The notes under the pieces were generated by a model that saw only the letters and a list, made by a program, of their open reading frames with translations, searched no databases and was not told the origin of the DNA. A program made the position numbers and the translations under genes. 64,000 nucleotides of DNA, from assembly GCF_030503875.2 (NCBI RefSeq), contig NZ_CP129968.2, positions 186,001-250,000 of the forward strand, written 5' to 3'. The first letter of the stretch is position 1. Every line of letters starts with the position of its first letter. Positions 24,858 through 34,344 of the stretch are shown one piece after another. This stretch comes from Marivirga arenosa. Lineage in GTDB: Bacteria; Bacteroidota; Bacteroidia; Cytophagales; Cyclobacteriaceae.

Positions 24858-25658
24858 TTATTCTTCACTAGGCATCATTTCTTCAGGTCTAAAGCGTGTT
24901 ATAATTCGATAAGAAATCCCTGCAGTTAAAAAATAGCTTTTGTATGGATAATTTGCGCCCCAACCCCCATTTAAATCAATTAGTAAATCTTTATTTAAGT
25001 TGTAGCCCAAACCAATATCGAAATAATTATTAATCTGTGACTTTATAAAGTTTCCATAACTCTCAGCAACAAGCGACATATTATCTGTAAGGGCAAAAGA
25101 AAAACTAAAGACATAAAAGCCTCTTGGCCTTCCATCTACTCCATTCCAATAAGTTCCAATATTGGTAGTTAAACCTGCATATTCCCCGAAGGGAGTACTA
25201 TACATTACTCGAAAGCGTGGGGCTAAAAAATCAATTTTATAATCTTCACTTCTTATTCTAGTACTCACTCCTACTTGCAAGGCAAGATGGTCGTTAATTG
25301 TTGTTCTAGCTCTAATCAAACTGGTATTAATGCCGCTTCTAGACAGTGATTCAGAGCCATCTTCTAAAAATTCCGTAGAATTAATATGATTAATTACGGT
25401 ACTCACTTCAAACCTTTCTCTCAATCCAAACCTTATTACTAAATTTTCTGAGGTGTTTTCCACCCTGTAATTCATGCTATCTCTAACATCTCTTACTTCA
25501 TCATATTGAATTCCTGTTTGAAATTGTAAAACTCCCTTTCCTACAGTACCTGCACCATTAGCGGCACCTGGACGAGCAGTTGCAATGGTTTCACTATATT
25601 GCCCAAAAAGCAGGACTGAGTAGCTACTAAAAAGAAAAAAGACTAAAATTTTTTTCAT
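24858..25658 (-). CDS. Outer-membrane beta-barrel, PF13557-like transporter family
   Basis: A 266-residue product with a signal peptide (cleavage near LLFGQ) followed by the phrase TIATARPGAANGAGTVGKG and a strand of LQFQTGIQYD type, which is the characteristic opening of a family of Bacteroidota outer-membrane transporters. Its ATG overlaps the end of the YwqK-like gene by four bases, so translation is coupled. The distal gene is a related barrel. Substrate is unknown. Confidence 0.75.
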   Translation of the reverse strand: MKKILVFFLFSSYSVLLFGQYSETIATARPGAANGAGTVGKGVLQFQTGIQYDEVRDVRDSMNYRVENTSENLVIRFGLRERFEVSTVINHINSTEFLEDGSESLSRSGINTSLIRARTTINDHLALQVGVSTRIRSEDYKIDFLAPRFRVMYSTPFGEYAGLTTNIGTYWNGVDGRPRGFYVFSFSFALTDNMSLVAESYGNFIKSQINNYFDIGLGYNLNKDLLIDLNGGWGANYPYKSYFLTAGISYRIITRFRPEEMMPSEE

Positions 25659-27439
25659 TTTGCTGAGAAAAACAAACGTTTTTTGTCGTTGATCGTCTTT
25701 GAATTTTTTAGCGACTGACGGAATTTTTCATCTGGATTATCTATTATATAAGCTGCTTTTTCAACCAGACTTTCAAATTCCTGTGAGGTAGAAATTACTT
25801 TATATTTATCAGTTGCATTTAGTATTTGTTCATTTAATGTTGGAAACAGTTCTTCACTTATCGATTCGTATACCTCATCTTGATTATTTTTTACAATAAT
25901 TTTACTGCCGAAAAGGGTCTTTTTAGTAGAAGTGAAGTTATCTTTAATCCATTCAAATTTTCTATTCATTTTATAAACAGCAAACTCTTTTTGTAACCGT
26001 AATTCCTTTTCAACTAACTCAAATGAGTATTTCCAGTTTCTATCATTATATTGAGAAATTGAAGAATAAAGGGTATCATACCATTCTAAGTCATTTGATA
26101 AATCATCAAATTCTTTCGTTTGTTCAATAAAATAAGTGAGTTTTTTATCGAAATCATCTTTATAATTATATTCACCAATCACACTGTCATAATCTAGATA
26201 CAGTGAATCCGATAGGGTTTTTATGGATTTTAGTTGATTTAGGTTTTGAGGGTGAGTTGTATTTAAAACTAATATCTCACTAAATATTTGCTTTTTCTTT
26301 TTACTTATCGCTGAATACGTTTTAGCATCAATGCTATTTATTTTATTACCATTTACATCATATTCGCTGATCTCGATTAAATCACCCTTTTCATTGTAGT
26401 ATTCATGAATTCCCAGCAGCTTACTGGATTGGGTTAGACCATATGATTTTAGCTTACCATTAGTAAAATATTTTTCGGTTTCATAAACCTTTGTTTTATC
26501 CTGAATACTTTTTGGAATATCTTCTTGATCAGTAATTAATTCTTTTAGCTGAATTAGATTTTCATTTTCATCAAATATTTGGACGTTATCCGCTAAACCA
26601 TTAGCATAATTTATTTTTTTAATAATTGAACCATCCTTGCGGTAAGTATTCCATAATTCAATTTTTGAACCTTCCTTTTCTTTTCCACTTTCTTTAAGAT
26701 TACCATTGGCATAATATTTTTTTATGCTTTTAGTAGTAGGATTCAAAACGGTAATCTCACTTACTAAATTACCATTATCAAACAGCTTTTCAGAATTAAG
26801 CTGTCCTCTTTTATTGAAAGTATTTTCAGTTAATAGTTTTCCATCCTTATAATTCTTCCAAACCCCTATTCTTTGAATTTTCCAATCACTATCTAACAAT
26901 CCTTTTATTTCTGCTTTTCCTTCTGAAGTTTTATTCCCATCAAAGCTATAATTAATTACATAAGGTAACTGATCATTAGAGCTGAAGTCAATAGTTCTGA
27001 TAAGCTTACCATTATCATAAATTTTTGCAGTTCCGGAAGGATAAGCTGCCACCTTTTGTAATCTAAATTCAAAATTCAAATCTACATATGGTGATTCAAA
27101 GTTCTTTAGCAGCTTAAGTTCTTTCTTTAGTTCACCAGTCGCATCATAAACCACAAAATCATTTACTAACCTATTTTTATCAAACTCTGCTGTTAATTTT
27201 ACTTTTCCTGTATTACAATTGTAAATAATTAGTTCATCATGATATTTTATTTCATCATTCTCAATATATCTAAATCCTAAAGAGAAGGGTTGGTCTTTTA
27301 ATTCTTCGTTTGATAATTCACCATCATATAAAGGCAAATCAACTTCATCTGCACAATCAATTCTAAACCTATCGAGATTCTGTGACTGAACACCAAACGT
27401 GCAAAATATTATAAGCAGTATTACTACATATAGTTTCAT
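25655..27439 (-). CDS. Exported MORN/YwqK-like repeat protein
   Basis: The 594-residue product has a signal peptide ending near VQSQ and then repeated short units of the toxin-antitoxin YwqK/MORN type, such as YANGNLKESGKEKEG, YRKDGSIIKKINYANG, YFTNGKLKSYG and YYNEKGDLIEISEYD (about residues 160-360). The C-terminal 200 residues are helical and charged with no recognised motif. These repeats form beta-hairpin ribbons that often lie at cell surfaces. In the same operon are two outer-membrane barrels and, upstream, a PAS-DHp protein, so a surface or envelope sensing function is imaginable, but unproven. Confidence 0.78.
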   Translation of the reverse strand: MKLYVVILLIIFCTFGVQSQNLDRFRIDCADEVDLPLYDGELSNEELKDQPFSLGFRYIENDEIKYHDELIIYNCNTGKVKLTAEFDKNRLVNDFVVYDATGELKKELKLLKNFESPYVDLNFEFRLQKVAAYPSGTAKIYDNGKLIRTIDFSSNDQLPYVINYSFDGNKTSEGKAEIKGLLDSDWKIQRIGVWKNYKDGKLLTENTFNKRGQLNSEKLFDNGNLVSEITVLNPTTKSIKKYYANGNLKESGKEKEGSKIELWNTYRKDGSIIKKINYANGLADNVQIFDENENLIQLKELITDQEDIPKSIQDKTKVYETEKYFTNGKLKSYGLTQSSKLLGIHEYYNEKGDLIEISEYDVNGNKINSIDAKTYSAISKKKKQIFSEILVLNTTHPQNLNQLKSIKTLSDSLYLDYDSVIGEYNYKDDFDKKLTYFIEQTKEFDDLSNDLEWYDTLYSSISQYNDRNWKYSFELVEKELRLQKEFAVYKMNRKFEWIKDNFTSTKKTLFGSKIIVKNNQDEVYESISEELFPTLNEQILNATDKYKVISTSQEFESLVEKAAYIIDNPDEKFRQSLKNSKTINDKKRLFFSAK

Positions 27440-27463
27440 AATATAATTATCTATAATTTAAAT

Positions 27464-28486
27464 TTAAGCTGATTTATTCTCGTCAGAATTTGACATATAG
27501 GTGCTTTCCGAAACCTTATGAATAATTTTTTCAAGGTTAGAAGCTGACTTTTTAAGGTGATTTAAAATTCTTTTACTACTCTCGTTTACTGATTCAAAAT
27601 CAAGTAAATTAAGTAAGCCTAAAATTGAAGCTAAGGGGGCCCTTACTTCATGAGCATTAATGAAGGCTATGTCGTCAAGCTTCTTCTCAGATATTCTAAT
27701 TCTCTTTTCAAGATTTACTTCTTCTGTTATATCGGAAGTATTTAAGATTACGCCCATGATTGTTCCTGTGGAATCAGAAACAGGCTTTAATTCCATGTCA
27801 ACTATTTTTTCGTAGCCACTTAAATTTTTAAATGAACGACAAAACTTTTGTTTTTGACCCTTTTTAGCTTTATCAAATAAAACTTCAAAGGTCTTAGTAA
27901 AACTACCGCTAAAATAAAATGGTAAATACTCATTTAATCTTAATTCTTTATGAGTATACCATGACATAAACTCATAAGCAGTAGCATTGAATTCAATAAC
28001 ATTTCCATCCAAACCAACTAGAATATTGGATTCATCAGCATCATTAAAAATTGCTTTCATCCAACTATCCGTGGTCTCTTTTTCTGTAATTAAACTTTGC
28101 TGAGATTTACCAACCGTTGCAATCAAATTGAAGCCAATATATTGACCATTTAAATCTCGAGTTGGAATTATATTGGTATGATACCAAGAAATACTTTCTC
28201 CTACCTTATTAGGAAAAGCAAAATTTCCATTCCAAGACTTTTGCTGCCTTACCAAATAGGTTAACTCATCTTTAATGTATTCAGGTAATTCTTCACATAA
28301 GTGTTGAAAGAAATTTAAACCTGCTAGTTCATCTCTTCTAATACCAGTAGCCTTAAGGAAAGTATCATTGGCAGAAAGGACATCAAAATCCTCATTAAAA
28401 GATAAAAGCACGACATTATTTGAAAGAAAATCTATTGGGTCTTGCTTTACCTTTTGTGCCTGTTGAATGTTTATTACTTTTTCCAT
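27464..28486 (-). CDS. PAS-PAS-DHp protein lacking a kinase ATPase domain
   Basis: A 340-residue soluble protein with two PAS domains (about 20-130 and 140-255) and a C-terminal DHp-like hairpin (about 265-330) with His279 in INAHEVRAPLASILGL. As in the REC-PAS-DHp protein at 11930-12949, the frame stops before any ATPase boxes. The shared H-x-VRAPLA core shows that both belong to one subfamily. It heads an operon with the YwqK-like and barrel genes, 24 bases upstream of the former. Likely a phosphotransfer or scaffold element serving orphan response regulators; no direct partner is adjacent. Confidence 0.85.
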   Translation of the reverse strand: MEKVINIQQAQKVKQDPIDFLSNNVVLLSFNEDFDVLSANDTFLKATGIRRDELAGLNFFQHLCEELPEYIKDELTYLVRQQKSWNGNFAFPNKVGESISWYHTNIIPTRDLNGQYIGFNLIATVGKSQQSLITEKETTDSWMKAIFNDADESNILVGLDGNVIEFNATAYEFMSWYTHKELRLNEYLPFYFSGSFTKTFEVLFDKAKKGQKQKFCRSFKNLSGYEKIVDMELKPVSDSTGTIMGVILNTSDITEEVNLEKRIRISEKKLDDIAFINAHEVRAPLASILGLLNLLDFESVNESSKRILNHLKKSASNLEKIIHKVSESTYMSNSDENKSA

Positions 28487-28575
28487 ACAAATCCTTAAAC
28501 AACATTAGTCCTGTATGGTTTTGTATATATAGACTAAACGTAATCAGTAATTATACCTTAATAGAAATGTACATT

Positions 28576-28597
28576 TGTAAACTAATATATGTTTACA
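28576..28597. promoter_or_regulatory. Inverted repeat, candidate operator of the PAS-DHp operon
   Basis: TGTAAAC-N8-GTTTACA is a perfect 7-8-7 palindrome located 90 bases upstream of the - strand start at 28486, in an AT-rich spacer. It is a likely transcription-factor site; the regulator is unknown. Confidence 0.45.
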
Positions 28598-28659
28598 CAC
28601 GAAATAAGGGTTTAAATAAAATATAAAGGCATTTAACTATTTGAAAAATATTAAGCGCT

Positions 28660-28679
28660 TGTGGATAAGTTGTGGATAA
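28660..28679. promoter_or_regulatory. Two tandem DnaA boxes
   Basis: TGTGGATAA occurs at 28660-28668 and 28671-28679, both the perfect reverse complement of the DnaA box TTATCCACA, eleven bases apart on one face of the helix. They lie in the AT-rich spacer between the PAS operon promoter and the mutS stop. Confidence 0.55.
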
Positions 28680-28716
28680 GTTTTGTTTAACTTTTTAATT
28701 TTTTTATTCAACAGAT

Positions 28717-31320
28717 CTATTTCAGCTTACTTTTTAGTTCATTTAACTTTAATAATGCTTCTACTGGGGACAAGGTATTAATGTCAATATTTTCAATCAA
28801 ATCTTTAATTTCTGACATAGCTGGGTCTGCTTCAAACATATTTAGCTGATAATTATTCTTAGGAACTTCATTCATTTTTTTATTTGTTCTTTCACGAATT
28901 TTATCTTTTTCCAAATGATGCATAATTTCATTTGCTCGGAGGACAACAGGATTTGGCATTCCGGCAATATGAGCTACATGGATACCAAAACTATGCTCAC
29001 TGCCTCCCTTTTTCAACTTTCTTAAAAAGATAATTTCACCATCAATTTCTTTAACTGATACATTAAAGTTTTTAATTCTTGGAAAATCATGGGCTAACTG
29101 ATTGAGCTCATGATAATGAGTAGCAAATAAAGTCTTCGCTTTAAATTTCGGATGGTTATGCAGGAATTCAACTATACTCCAGGCAATGGAAACGCCATCA
29201 TAAGTACTAGTACCTCGACCAATTTCATCCATTAAGATCAAACTTCTATCCGATAAATTATTTAAAATGCTAGCCGTTTCAGTCATTTCTACCATAAAGG
29301 TTGACTCCCCTTTCGAAAGATTATCAGAAGCGCCCACTCTGGTAAAAACTTTATCTACCATGCCAATTTCAGCTGATTTAGCAGGAACGTAACAGCCCAT
29401 TTGCGCCATTAACACAATTAGTGCCGTTTGTCTGAGCAAAGCTGATTTACCCGCCATATTAGGCCCAGTAATAATCATAATCTGTTGACTTTCATTATCT
29501 AGAAATACATCATTGGGGATATATTCTTCTCCATGTGGCAATTGCTGTTCAATAACAGGGTGCCTCCCCGATTTTATATCTAAAGATGAATCTTCTAAAA
29601 TACTAGGCTTTACGTATTCATTGGCTAGTGATATTTCTGCAAAACTTAATAGACAATCTACTTGAGCTATAACTCTTGCATTCTGTTGAATAGGGGTTAC
29701 AAAATCCATTGCATTTTGCAGTAAGGATTGGAATATCTTCTGCTCAATGACTACCATTTTATCTTCAGCACCTAAAATCTTCTCTTCATATTGCTTAAGC
29801 TCTTCAGTGATGTAGCGTTCAGCATTTACTAAAGTTTGCTTTCGAATCCATTCTTGAGGTACTTTATCTTTATGGGCATTTGTTACTTCTAAATAATAGC
29901 CAAAGACTTTATTATAGGCAACTTTTAAAGAAGAGATGCCTGTTTGCTCCATTTCTCGTTTTTGAAGCTGTAATAGATAGTCTTTACCTGAAAATGCTAT
30001 TTTCTTTAATTCATCTAATTCTTCGTCAACTCCTTCCTTAATTAAATTACCTTGATTAGTCAATAAAGGAGCATCCTCCATCAACTGCTTATCAATTAAC
30101 TCATAAAGGTATTCGCAAGTGTTTATTTGATCTGCTAACTTTTTTAAGACTTCAACATTTGAATTCTGAAGTTCTTGTTTTAGAGGCACCATTAATCCTA
30201 AAGCTTTCTTCAGCTGGTTGAGTTCTCTTGGGTTTACCCTTCCTACTGCGACTTTAGATATAAGCCTCTCAACATCTCCCATGGTTTTTAATGAAGAAGA
30301 TATTTTCTCTCGTAGATCAGCACCTTCATAAAAGGCTTCTACCACTTTCAGCCTTTCCTCTATTACCGCTTTGTCTTTAACGGGCAACACCATCCATTTC
30401 TTAATTTGGCGAGAACCCATTGGCGTTAAGGTTCTATCTAACACCTGAATTAATGGAATTCCTCCTTCTTGTTGAGGATAAACAAGCTCTAGATTTCGGA
30501 TCGTAAATTTATCCATCCAGACATACTTCTCCTCCTCAATTCTGGAAATGGAAGCGATATGTTCTATCTTTTTATGTTCTGTTTCTTCTAGATAATGAAG
30601 AATCGCCCCAGCAGCAATAATCCCTTCTTCTAGTGATTCAATCCCAAAACCTTTGAGGGAGTTTGTCTTAAATTGTTTGGTTAATTTTTCATAGGCAAAG
30701 TCAAATGCATAAATCCAATCTTCCAAAAGATGAACATTATAATCATTGGAAAATTTTTCTTCAAAATGATTCCTTGCGCCTTTAGAATAGATAATTTCTG
30801 AAGGCTGAAATCCTTGCAGTAGTTTATCGATATAGGCTGCATTTCCTGAAGCCGTCATAAATTCTCCTGTGGAAATATCTAAGAAAGCTACGCCTAAAGA
30901 ATTTTGAGAAAAGTGAATAGAGGCTAAATAATTATTTCTTCCCGTTTCAAGGACATTATCGTCAAAACTGACCCCAGGAGTTACGAGTTCAGTCACTCCT
31001 CTTTTCACAATTCCTTTTACTGATTTTGGATCTTCTAATTGGTCACAAATAGCAACTCTATGGCCTGCTCTAACCAATTTAGGCAAGTAGTTATCCATAG
31101 CATGGTGAGGAAAACCAGCCAATTCAATATGAGATGCAGACCCATTCGCCCTTTTAGTCAAAATGATATTTAAAACCTTACTAGCTTTAACAGCATCCTC
31201 CCCAAATGTTTCATAAAAATCACCAACACGAAAAAGCAAAAGTGCACCAGGATACTTTGCTTTTATCTGATTATACTGCTTCATTAAAGGAGTTTCCTTC
31301 GCTTCTTTAGTCTTCGCCAT
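28717..31320 (-). CDS. mutS: DNA mismatch repair protein MutS
   Basis: An 867-residue mismatch-recognition ATPase. The N-terminal domain has the mismatch-inserting Phe-x-Glu (GDFYETFGED), the connector and lever domains follow, and the C-terminal ATPase has the Walker A GPNMAGKSALLRQ, the Walker B DEIGRGTSTYDG and the ATHYHEL motif. Length matches the E. coli type. The end (SPVEALLKLNELKSKLK) is the usual dimer/tetramer tail. It is divergent from a TrmH-type methyltransferase gene with a 47-base spacer that must hold both promoters. Confidence 0.97.
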   Translation of the reverse strand: MAKTKEAKETPLMKQYNQIKAKYPGALLLFRVGDFYETFGEDAVKASKVLNIILTKRANGSASHIELAGFPHHAMDNYLPKLVRAGHRVAICDQLEDPKSVKGIVKRGVTELVTPGVSFDDNVLETGRNNYLASIHFSQNSLGVAFLDISTGEFMTASGNAAYIDKLLQGFQPSEIIYSKGARNHFEEKFSNDYNVHLLEDWIYAFDFAYEKLTKQFKTNSLKGFGIESLEEGIIAAGAILHYLEETEHKKIEHIASISRIEEEKYVWMDKFTIRNLELVYPQQEGGIPLIQVLDRTLTPMGSRQIKKWMVLPVKDKAVIEERLKVVEAFYEGADLREKISSSLKTMGDVERLISKVAVGRVNPRELNQLKKALGLMVPLKQELQNSNVEVLKKLADQINTCEYLYELIDKQLMEDAPLLTNQGNLIKEGVDEELDELKKIAFSGKDYLLQLQKREMEQTGISSLKVAYNKVFGYYLEVTNAHKDKVPQEWIRKQTLVNAERYITEELKQYEEKILGAEDKMVVIEQKIFQSLLQNAMDFVTPIQQNARVIAQVDCLLSFAEISLANEYVKPSILEDSSLDIKSGRHPVIEQQLPHGEEYIPNDVFLDNESQQIMIITGPNMAGKSALLRQTALIVLMAQMGCYVPAKSAEIGMVDKVFTRVGASDNLSKGESTFMVEMTETASILNNLSDRSLILMDEIGRGTSTYDGVSIAWSIVEFLHNHPKFKAKTLFATHYHELNQLAHDFPRIKNFNVSVKEIDGEIIFLRKLKKGGSEHSFGIHVAHIAGMPNPVVLRANEIMHHLEKDKIRERTNKKMNEVPKNNYQLNMFEADPAMSEIKDLIENIDINTLSPVEALLKLNELKSKLK

Positions 31321-31339
31321 GCTTTTAGGGAAATGTTCT

Positions 31340-31347
31340 TACTTTTG
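31340..31347 (+). promoter_or_regulatory. Candidate -7 element of the TrmH-type gene
   Basis: TACTTTTG fits TAnnTTTG and sits 20 bases before the ATG at 31368, so the leader would be very short. No good -33 is visible. Confidence 0.5.
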
Positions 31348-31367
31348 CAGTTCAAAGATGATAAAAT

Positions 31368-31907
31368 ATGAGGAAATTAGCCAATGAGGAATTAAATCGA
31401 TTAGAAGTAGAGGAATTTAAAGAAACTCCTAAAAACCCCATTGTTTTAGTGCTAGATAATGTTAGAAGCATGAATAATGTAGGTTCAGCCTTTAGAACTT
31501 CTGATGCATTTTTAATCGAAAAAATTTATTTGTGTGGCATAACTGCTAAGCCTCCTCATAGAGAAATTAATAAAACAGCATTGGGAGCAACCGATTCAGT
31601 AGAATGGGAACACCTAGAAAATACTTTAGATGCGGTTGAAAAACTTAAAAAAGAGGGCTATAAAGTAATGAGCGTTGAGCAGGCTGAAGAAAGTTTAAGC
31701 TTGGAAGAATTCAATCCTCAAAAAGATGAAAAGTATGCTTTTGTTTTTGGAAATGAAGTATTCGGGGTAGAACAGGAAGTAGTGGACAAAAGTGACCATT
31801 GTCTAGAAATTCCTCAATTTGGTACCAAGCACTCTTTGAATATTTCCGTTAGTATTGGTGTGGTTTTATGGCATACTGTACTAACTGCAGGATTGGTGCA
31901 GAAATAG
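31368..31907 (+). CDS. RNA 2'-O-methyltransferase, SPOUT/TrmH class
   Basis: A 179-residue SPOUT methyltransferase. Motif 1 is LDNVRSMNNVGSAFRTSDAF, motif 2 is FGNEVFGVEQEVVD and motif 3 is IPQFGTKHSLNISVSIG, where the knotted SAM site and the catalytic Arg and Asn-Ser are found. It is a short form without an extra RNA-binding domain. Target could be a tRNA or rRNA ribose; it cannot be decided from sequence. It is convergent with the TonB receptor gene, eight bases away. Confidence 0.93.
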   Translation: MRKLANEELNRLEVEEFKETPKNPIVLVLDNVRSMNNVGSAFRTSDAFLIEKIYLCGITAKPPHREINKTALGATDSVEWEHLENTLDAVEKLKKEGYKVMSVEQAEESLSLEEFNPQKDEKYAFVFGNEVFGVEQEVVDKSDHCLEIPQFGTKHSLNISVSIGVVLWHTVLTAGLVQK

Positions 31908-31914
31908 TCTATTA

Positions 31915-34344
31915 TTAAAATTTAAGATCAAGCGTTACATAAAAATTTCTTCCTGCTGAAGGTATGATGCCAGGACCTGGATAACCTGTTGCTCTTCTCG
32001 TAAAGTAGAAATTATTAGTTAAATTATTAATTCCTGCCTCCAGCTGAGCAAACTTATATTTATACTTAGCGCTTAAATCCAGAACATGGAAAGAAGGGAT
32101 AATACCATCTACTCCTGTAGCCGTTCTTTCTGCATTAGTTGCTTCAGTATATTGCTCACTTAAATAAGTGAATTGAAGTGTTGAGGAGAAACTTTTCCAT
32201 TCATAATTTAATCCTGTTTTAATATTAACCTCCGGAACTAATTCTACTTTGTTTCCAGCTATAGCACTTTCCTGATTATCTTCAGCATACCTACCTCTGA
32301 TAAAGGCTGCATTTAAGAAGGTGGAAAATTCATGAATAGGCTTCGGATTTAAAAATTTGCTCCAATTCATTTCTGTATAAGATTCAACACCTGCTATAGC
32401 TGCATTACCCACATTAGTTCTAAATCTATAAATTCTAGGAAAGCCATCTATAGCATCATCGTATCGAAGTAATGCACCTAATCTATCGTTATAAGCCAAA
32501 TAAAATAAGCTCCAATCAAAATTTAAGAAATCGCTATAATTTCCTCTAAATCCTAAATCAGCATTATATCCGCTTTCATCTTTTAGGTTCGGATCAACCA
32601 AAATATTGGTATTATTAACTCTTAAATCATTGAAGTTAATTCCTCTATAATTCATTGAAATATTCGAATATACTTCTAAATCAGATTCCGTTTTGTAGCT
32701 TATTCCTATCCCACCCAATATGAAAGAGCGATCAAGGTTTTTAGACTCGTAAATTGTAGTATCAAATATTATATTTCCAGCTAAATCTTCAACTGAATTC
32801 CTATAATAACCAGTACTATTTGTACTTATATATTCCCATCTTACACCTGGTGTAATGGATAATTTATCATTTACATTTATTATGTTTTCAGCAAAAACAG
32901 CAATGTTTTCTGATGGATATCTAAATGCTAGGTCTTCTAATTCTGAAGGATTATTGAATCTGAAATCGGCCTCGAAACCAGCAGGGCCTAAGCCTTGTCT
33001 TTGTTGCGTATTTCCTTTAAAGTATCTGGCACCGATTGCTGCTGCTTGAATTTGGCCAAATAGGTCATAACGATGCAAAAACCTCAATTCAGAACCAAAG
33101 TTTTCATAATCATCCCACAAAAGATTTCTTTCTTCTTCTGGAAAATCAACTTGAGTAACACGTTCTAGATTACCCAAAGCCTTTCTAGAACCTACCAATC
33201 CAAAAGTTTTCCAGTTAATTTTAGTCTTTTCATTAAACTTATAGTCCACTATCATAGCTGGAATATTCCATTGAATAGCAAACCAGTTCCTTTCTCTTAC
33301 CGATTGAGTTGGATCTTGCTCAAACATACGGTCGGTTAAACCTCCTGCTTGCTGCGCTAAATAATCCATGTGAGTGAATTCAAAACACAAATACAGCTTA
33401 TCGGTCAAATTCATATTTAGATCGGCAAATAGCGTATTGGATTCAAAGGATTCATTATCTCTAAAACCATCTCCTTGTTTTCTTTGATAGAAAACAAAGT
33501 AATCCATATCCCCAGTATTACCCGTAACACTATTGTAAGAACTTAAAAGACCGAATGAGCCTACAGTATTTCGGGTATGAAATTGAAAAGGGTCTCCCTC
33601 AGGTGCTCTTTTGAAAAGGAAATTGATCATTCCTCCGAATTGAGAACCGTATTGTAATGATGCAGCCCCTCTAACCACTTCTATCTTAGATAAAGATTCA
33701 ACGGGTGGAGTATAATAACTTTCCGGATAGCCTAATGGGTCTGCAGAAATATCATATCCATTTTGTCTGGTATTGAAATTAGATGTTCTATTAGGATTAA
33801 GTCCTCTTCCTCCAATTCCTAATTGTAAGCCTCCACCATCACTTTCCCATATATTTAAACCTGGAACCTTGGCAAATACTTGACGAGCATTATTGGTTGC
33901 TAAATTTCCATTTAATTGATCAATGTTGATGACCTCATTTTTCTTCGCCTCATATATTAAGGTCCCTTCAACTGGATTTAATCGAGTAACATTAAACACT
34001 TCAGATTTTTTACCATAAGCTTTCACTTCATCTAAAGTTTCAAGAAGAGGTTTTAATGAGAAATTGATGGTCTTCCAGCCTGATTCAATCTTAATTTCTT
34101 TGATTTCGCTTTGTCTTCCCAAATAGAAGGCCGCAACTTTATATTCTCCAGAAGGTAATTCTAATTTATAATTTCCCTTTTTATCCGTAACTGCTTTAAG
34201 GTTACTATCGAGCACAAAAATTTCAGCTTGTTCAATGGCATCATTACTTTCTGAATCACTTACTTTACCCTTTAAACCTTGCGCTATTGCAGCATTTTGA
34301 AAAATACCGATTAACAAAATGATATGTATACAATACTTTTTCAT
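31915..34344 (-). CDS. TonB-dependent receptor, FecA-like, with carboxypeptidase-regulatory domain
   Basis: The start at 34344 (MKKYCIHIILLIGIF) gives 809 residues with a signal peptide, a carboxypeptidase-regulatory beta-domain (about 25-105, GKVSDSESNDAIEQAEI), a plug domain (about 125-250, including GGRGLNPNRTSNFNTRQNGY and VEVVRGAASLQYG-like) and a 22-strand barrel ending in YVTLDLKF. The GLNPNRTSN... YPESYYTPP phrase matches the ferric-citrate FecA-like group in Bacteroidota. It is the last gene of a four-gene operon with DUF4856, imelysin and HTTM proteins, which together are typical of iron-starvation loci. Its ATG overlaps the stop of the HTTM gene by four bases. Confidence 0.92.
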   Translation of the reverse strand: MKKYCIHIILLIGIFQNAAIAQGLKGKVSDSESNDAIEQAEIFVLDSNLKAVTDKKGNYKLELPSGEYKVAAFYLGRQSEIKEIKIESGWKTINFSLKPLLETLDEVKAYGKKSEVFNVTRLNPVEGTLIYEAKKNEVINIDQLNGNLATNNARQVFAKVPGLNIWESDGGGLQLGIGGRGLNPNRTSNFNTRQNGYDISADPLGYPESYYTPPVESLSKIEVVRGAASLQYGSQFGGMINFLFKRAPEGDPFQFHTRNTVGSFGLLSSYNSVTGNTGDMDYFVFYQRKQGDGFRDNESFESNTLFADLNMNLTDKLYLCFEFTHMDYLAQQAGGLTDRMFEQDPTQSVRERNWFAIQWNIPAMIVDYKFNEKTKINWKTFGLVGSRKALGNLERVTQVDFPEEERNLLWDDYENFGSELRFLHRYDLFGQIQAAAIGARYFKGNTQQRQGLGPAGFEADFRFNNPSELEDLAFRYPSENIAVFAENIINVNDKLSITPGVRWEYISTNSTGYYRNSVEDLAGNIIFDTTIYESKNLDRSFILGGIGISYKTESDLEVYSNISMNYRGINFNDLRVNNTNILVDPNLKDESGYNADLGFRGNYSDFLNFDWSLFYLAYNDRLGALLRYDDAIDGFPRIYRFRTNVGNAAIAGVESYTEMNWSKFLNPKPIHEFSTFLNAAFIRGRYAEDNQESAIAGNKVELVPEVNIKTGLNYEWKSFSSTLQFTYLSEQYTEATNAERTATGVDGIIPSFHVLDLSAKYKYKFAQLEAGINNLTNNFYFTRRATGYPGPGIIPSAGRNFYVTLDLKF

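Noticed and set aside
28600..28720. Calling the DnaA-box pair an origin of replication
   Set aside because: Only two boxes, no visible AT-rich unwinding repeats or dnaA/dnaN genes near; kept only as a candidate control site.
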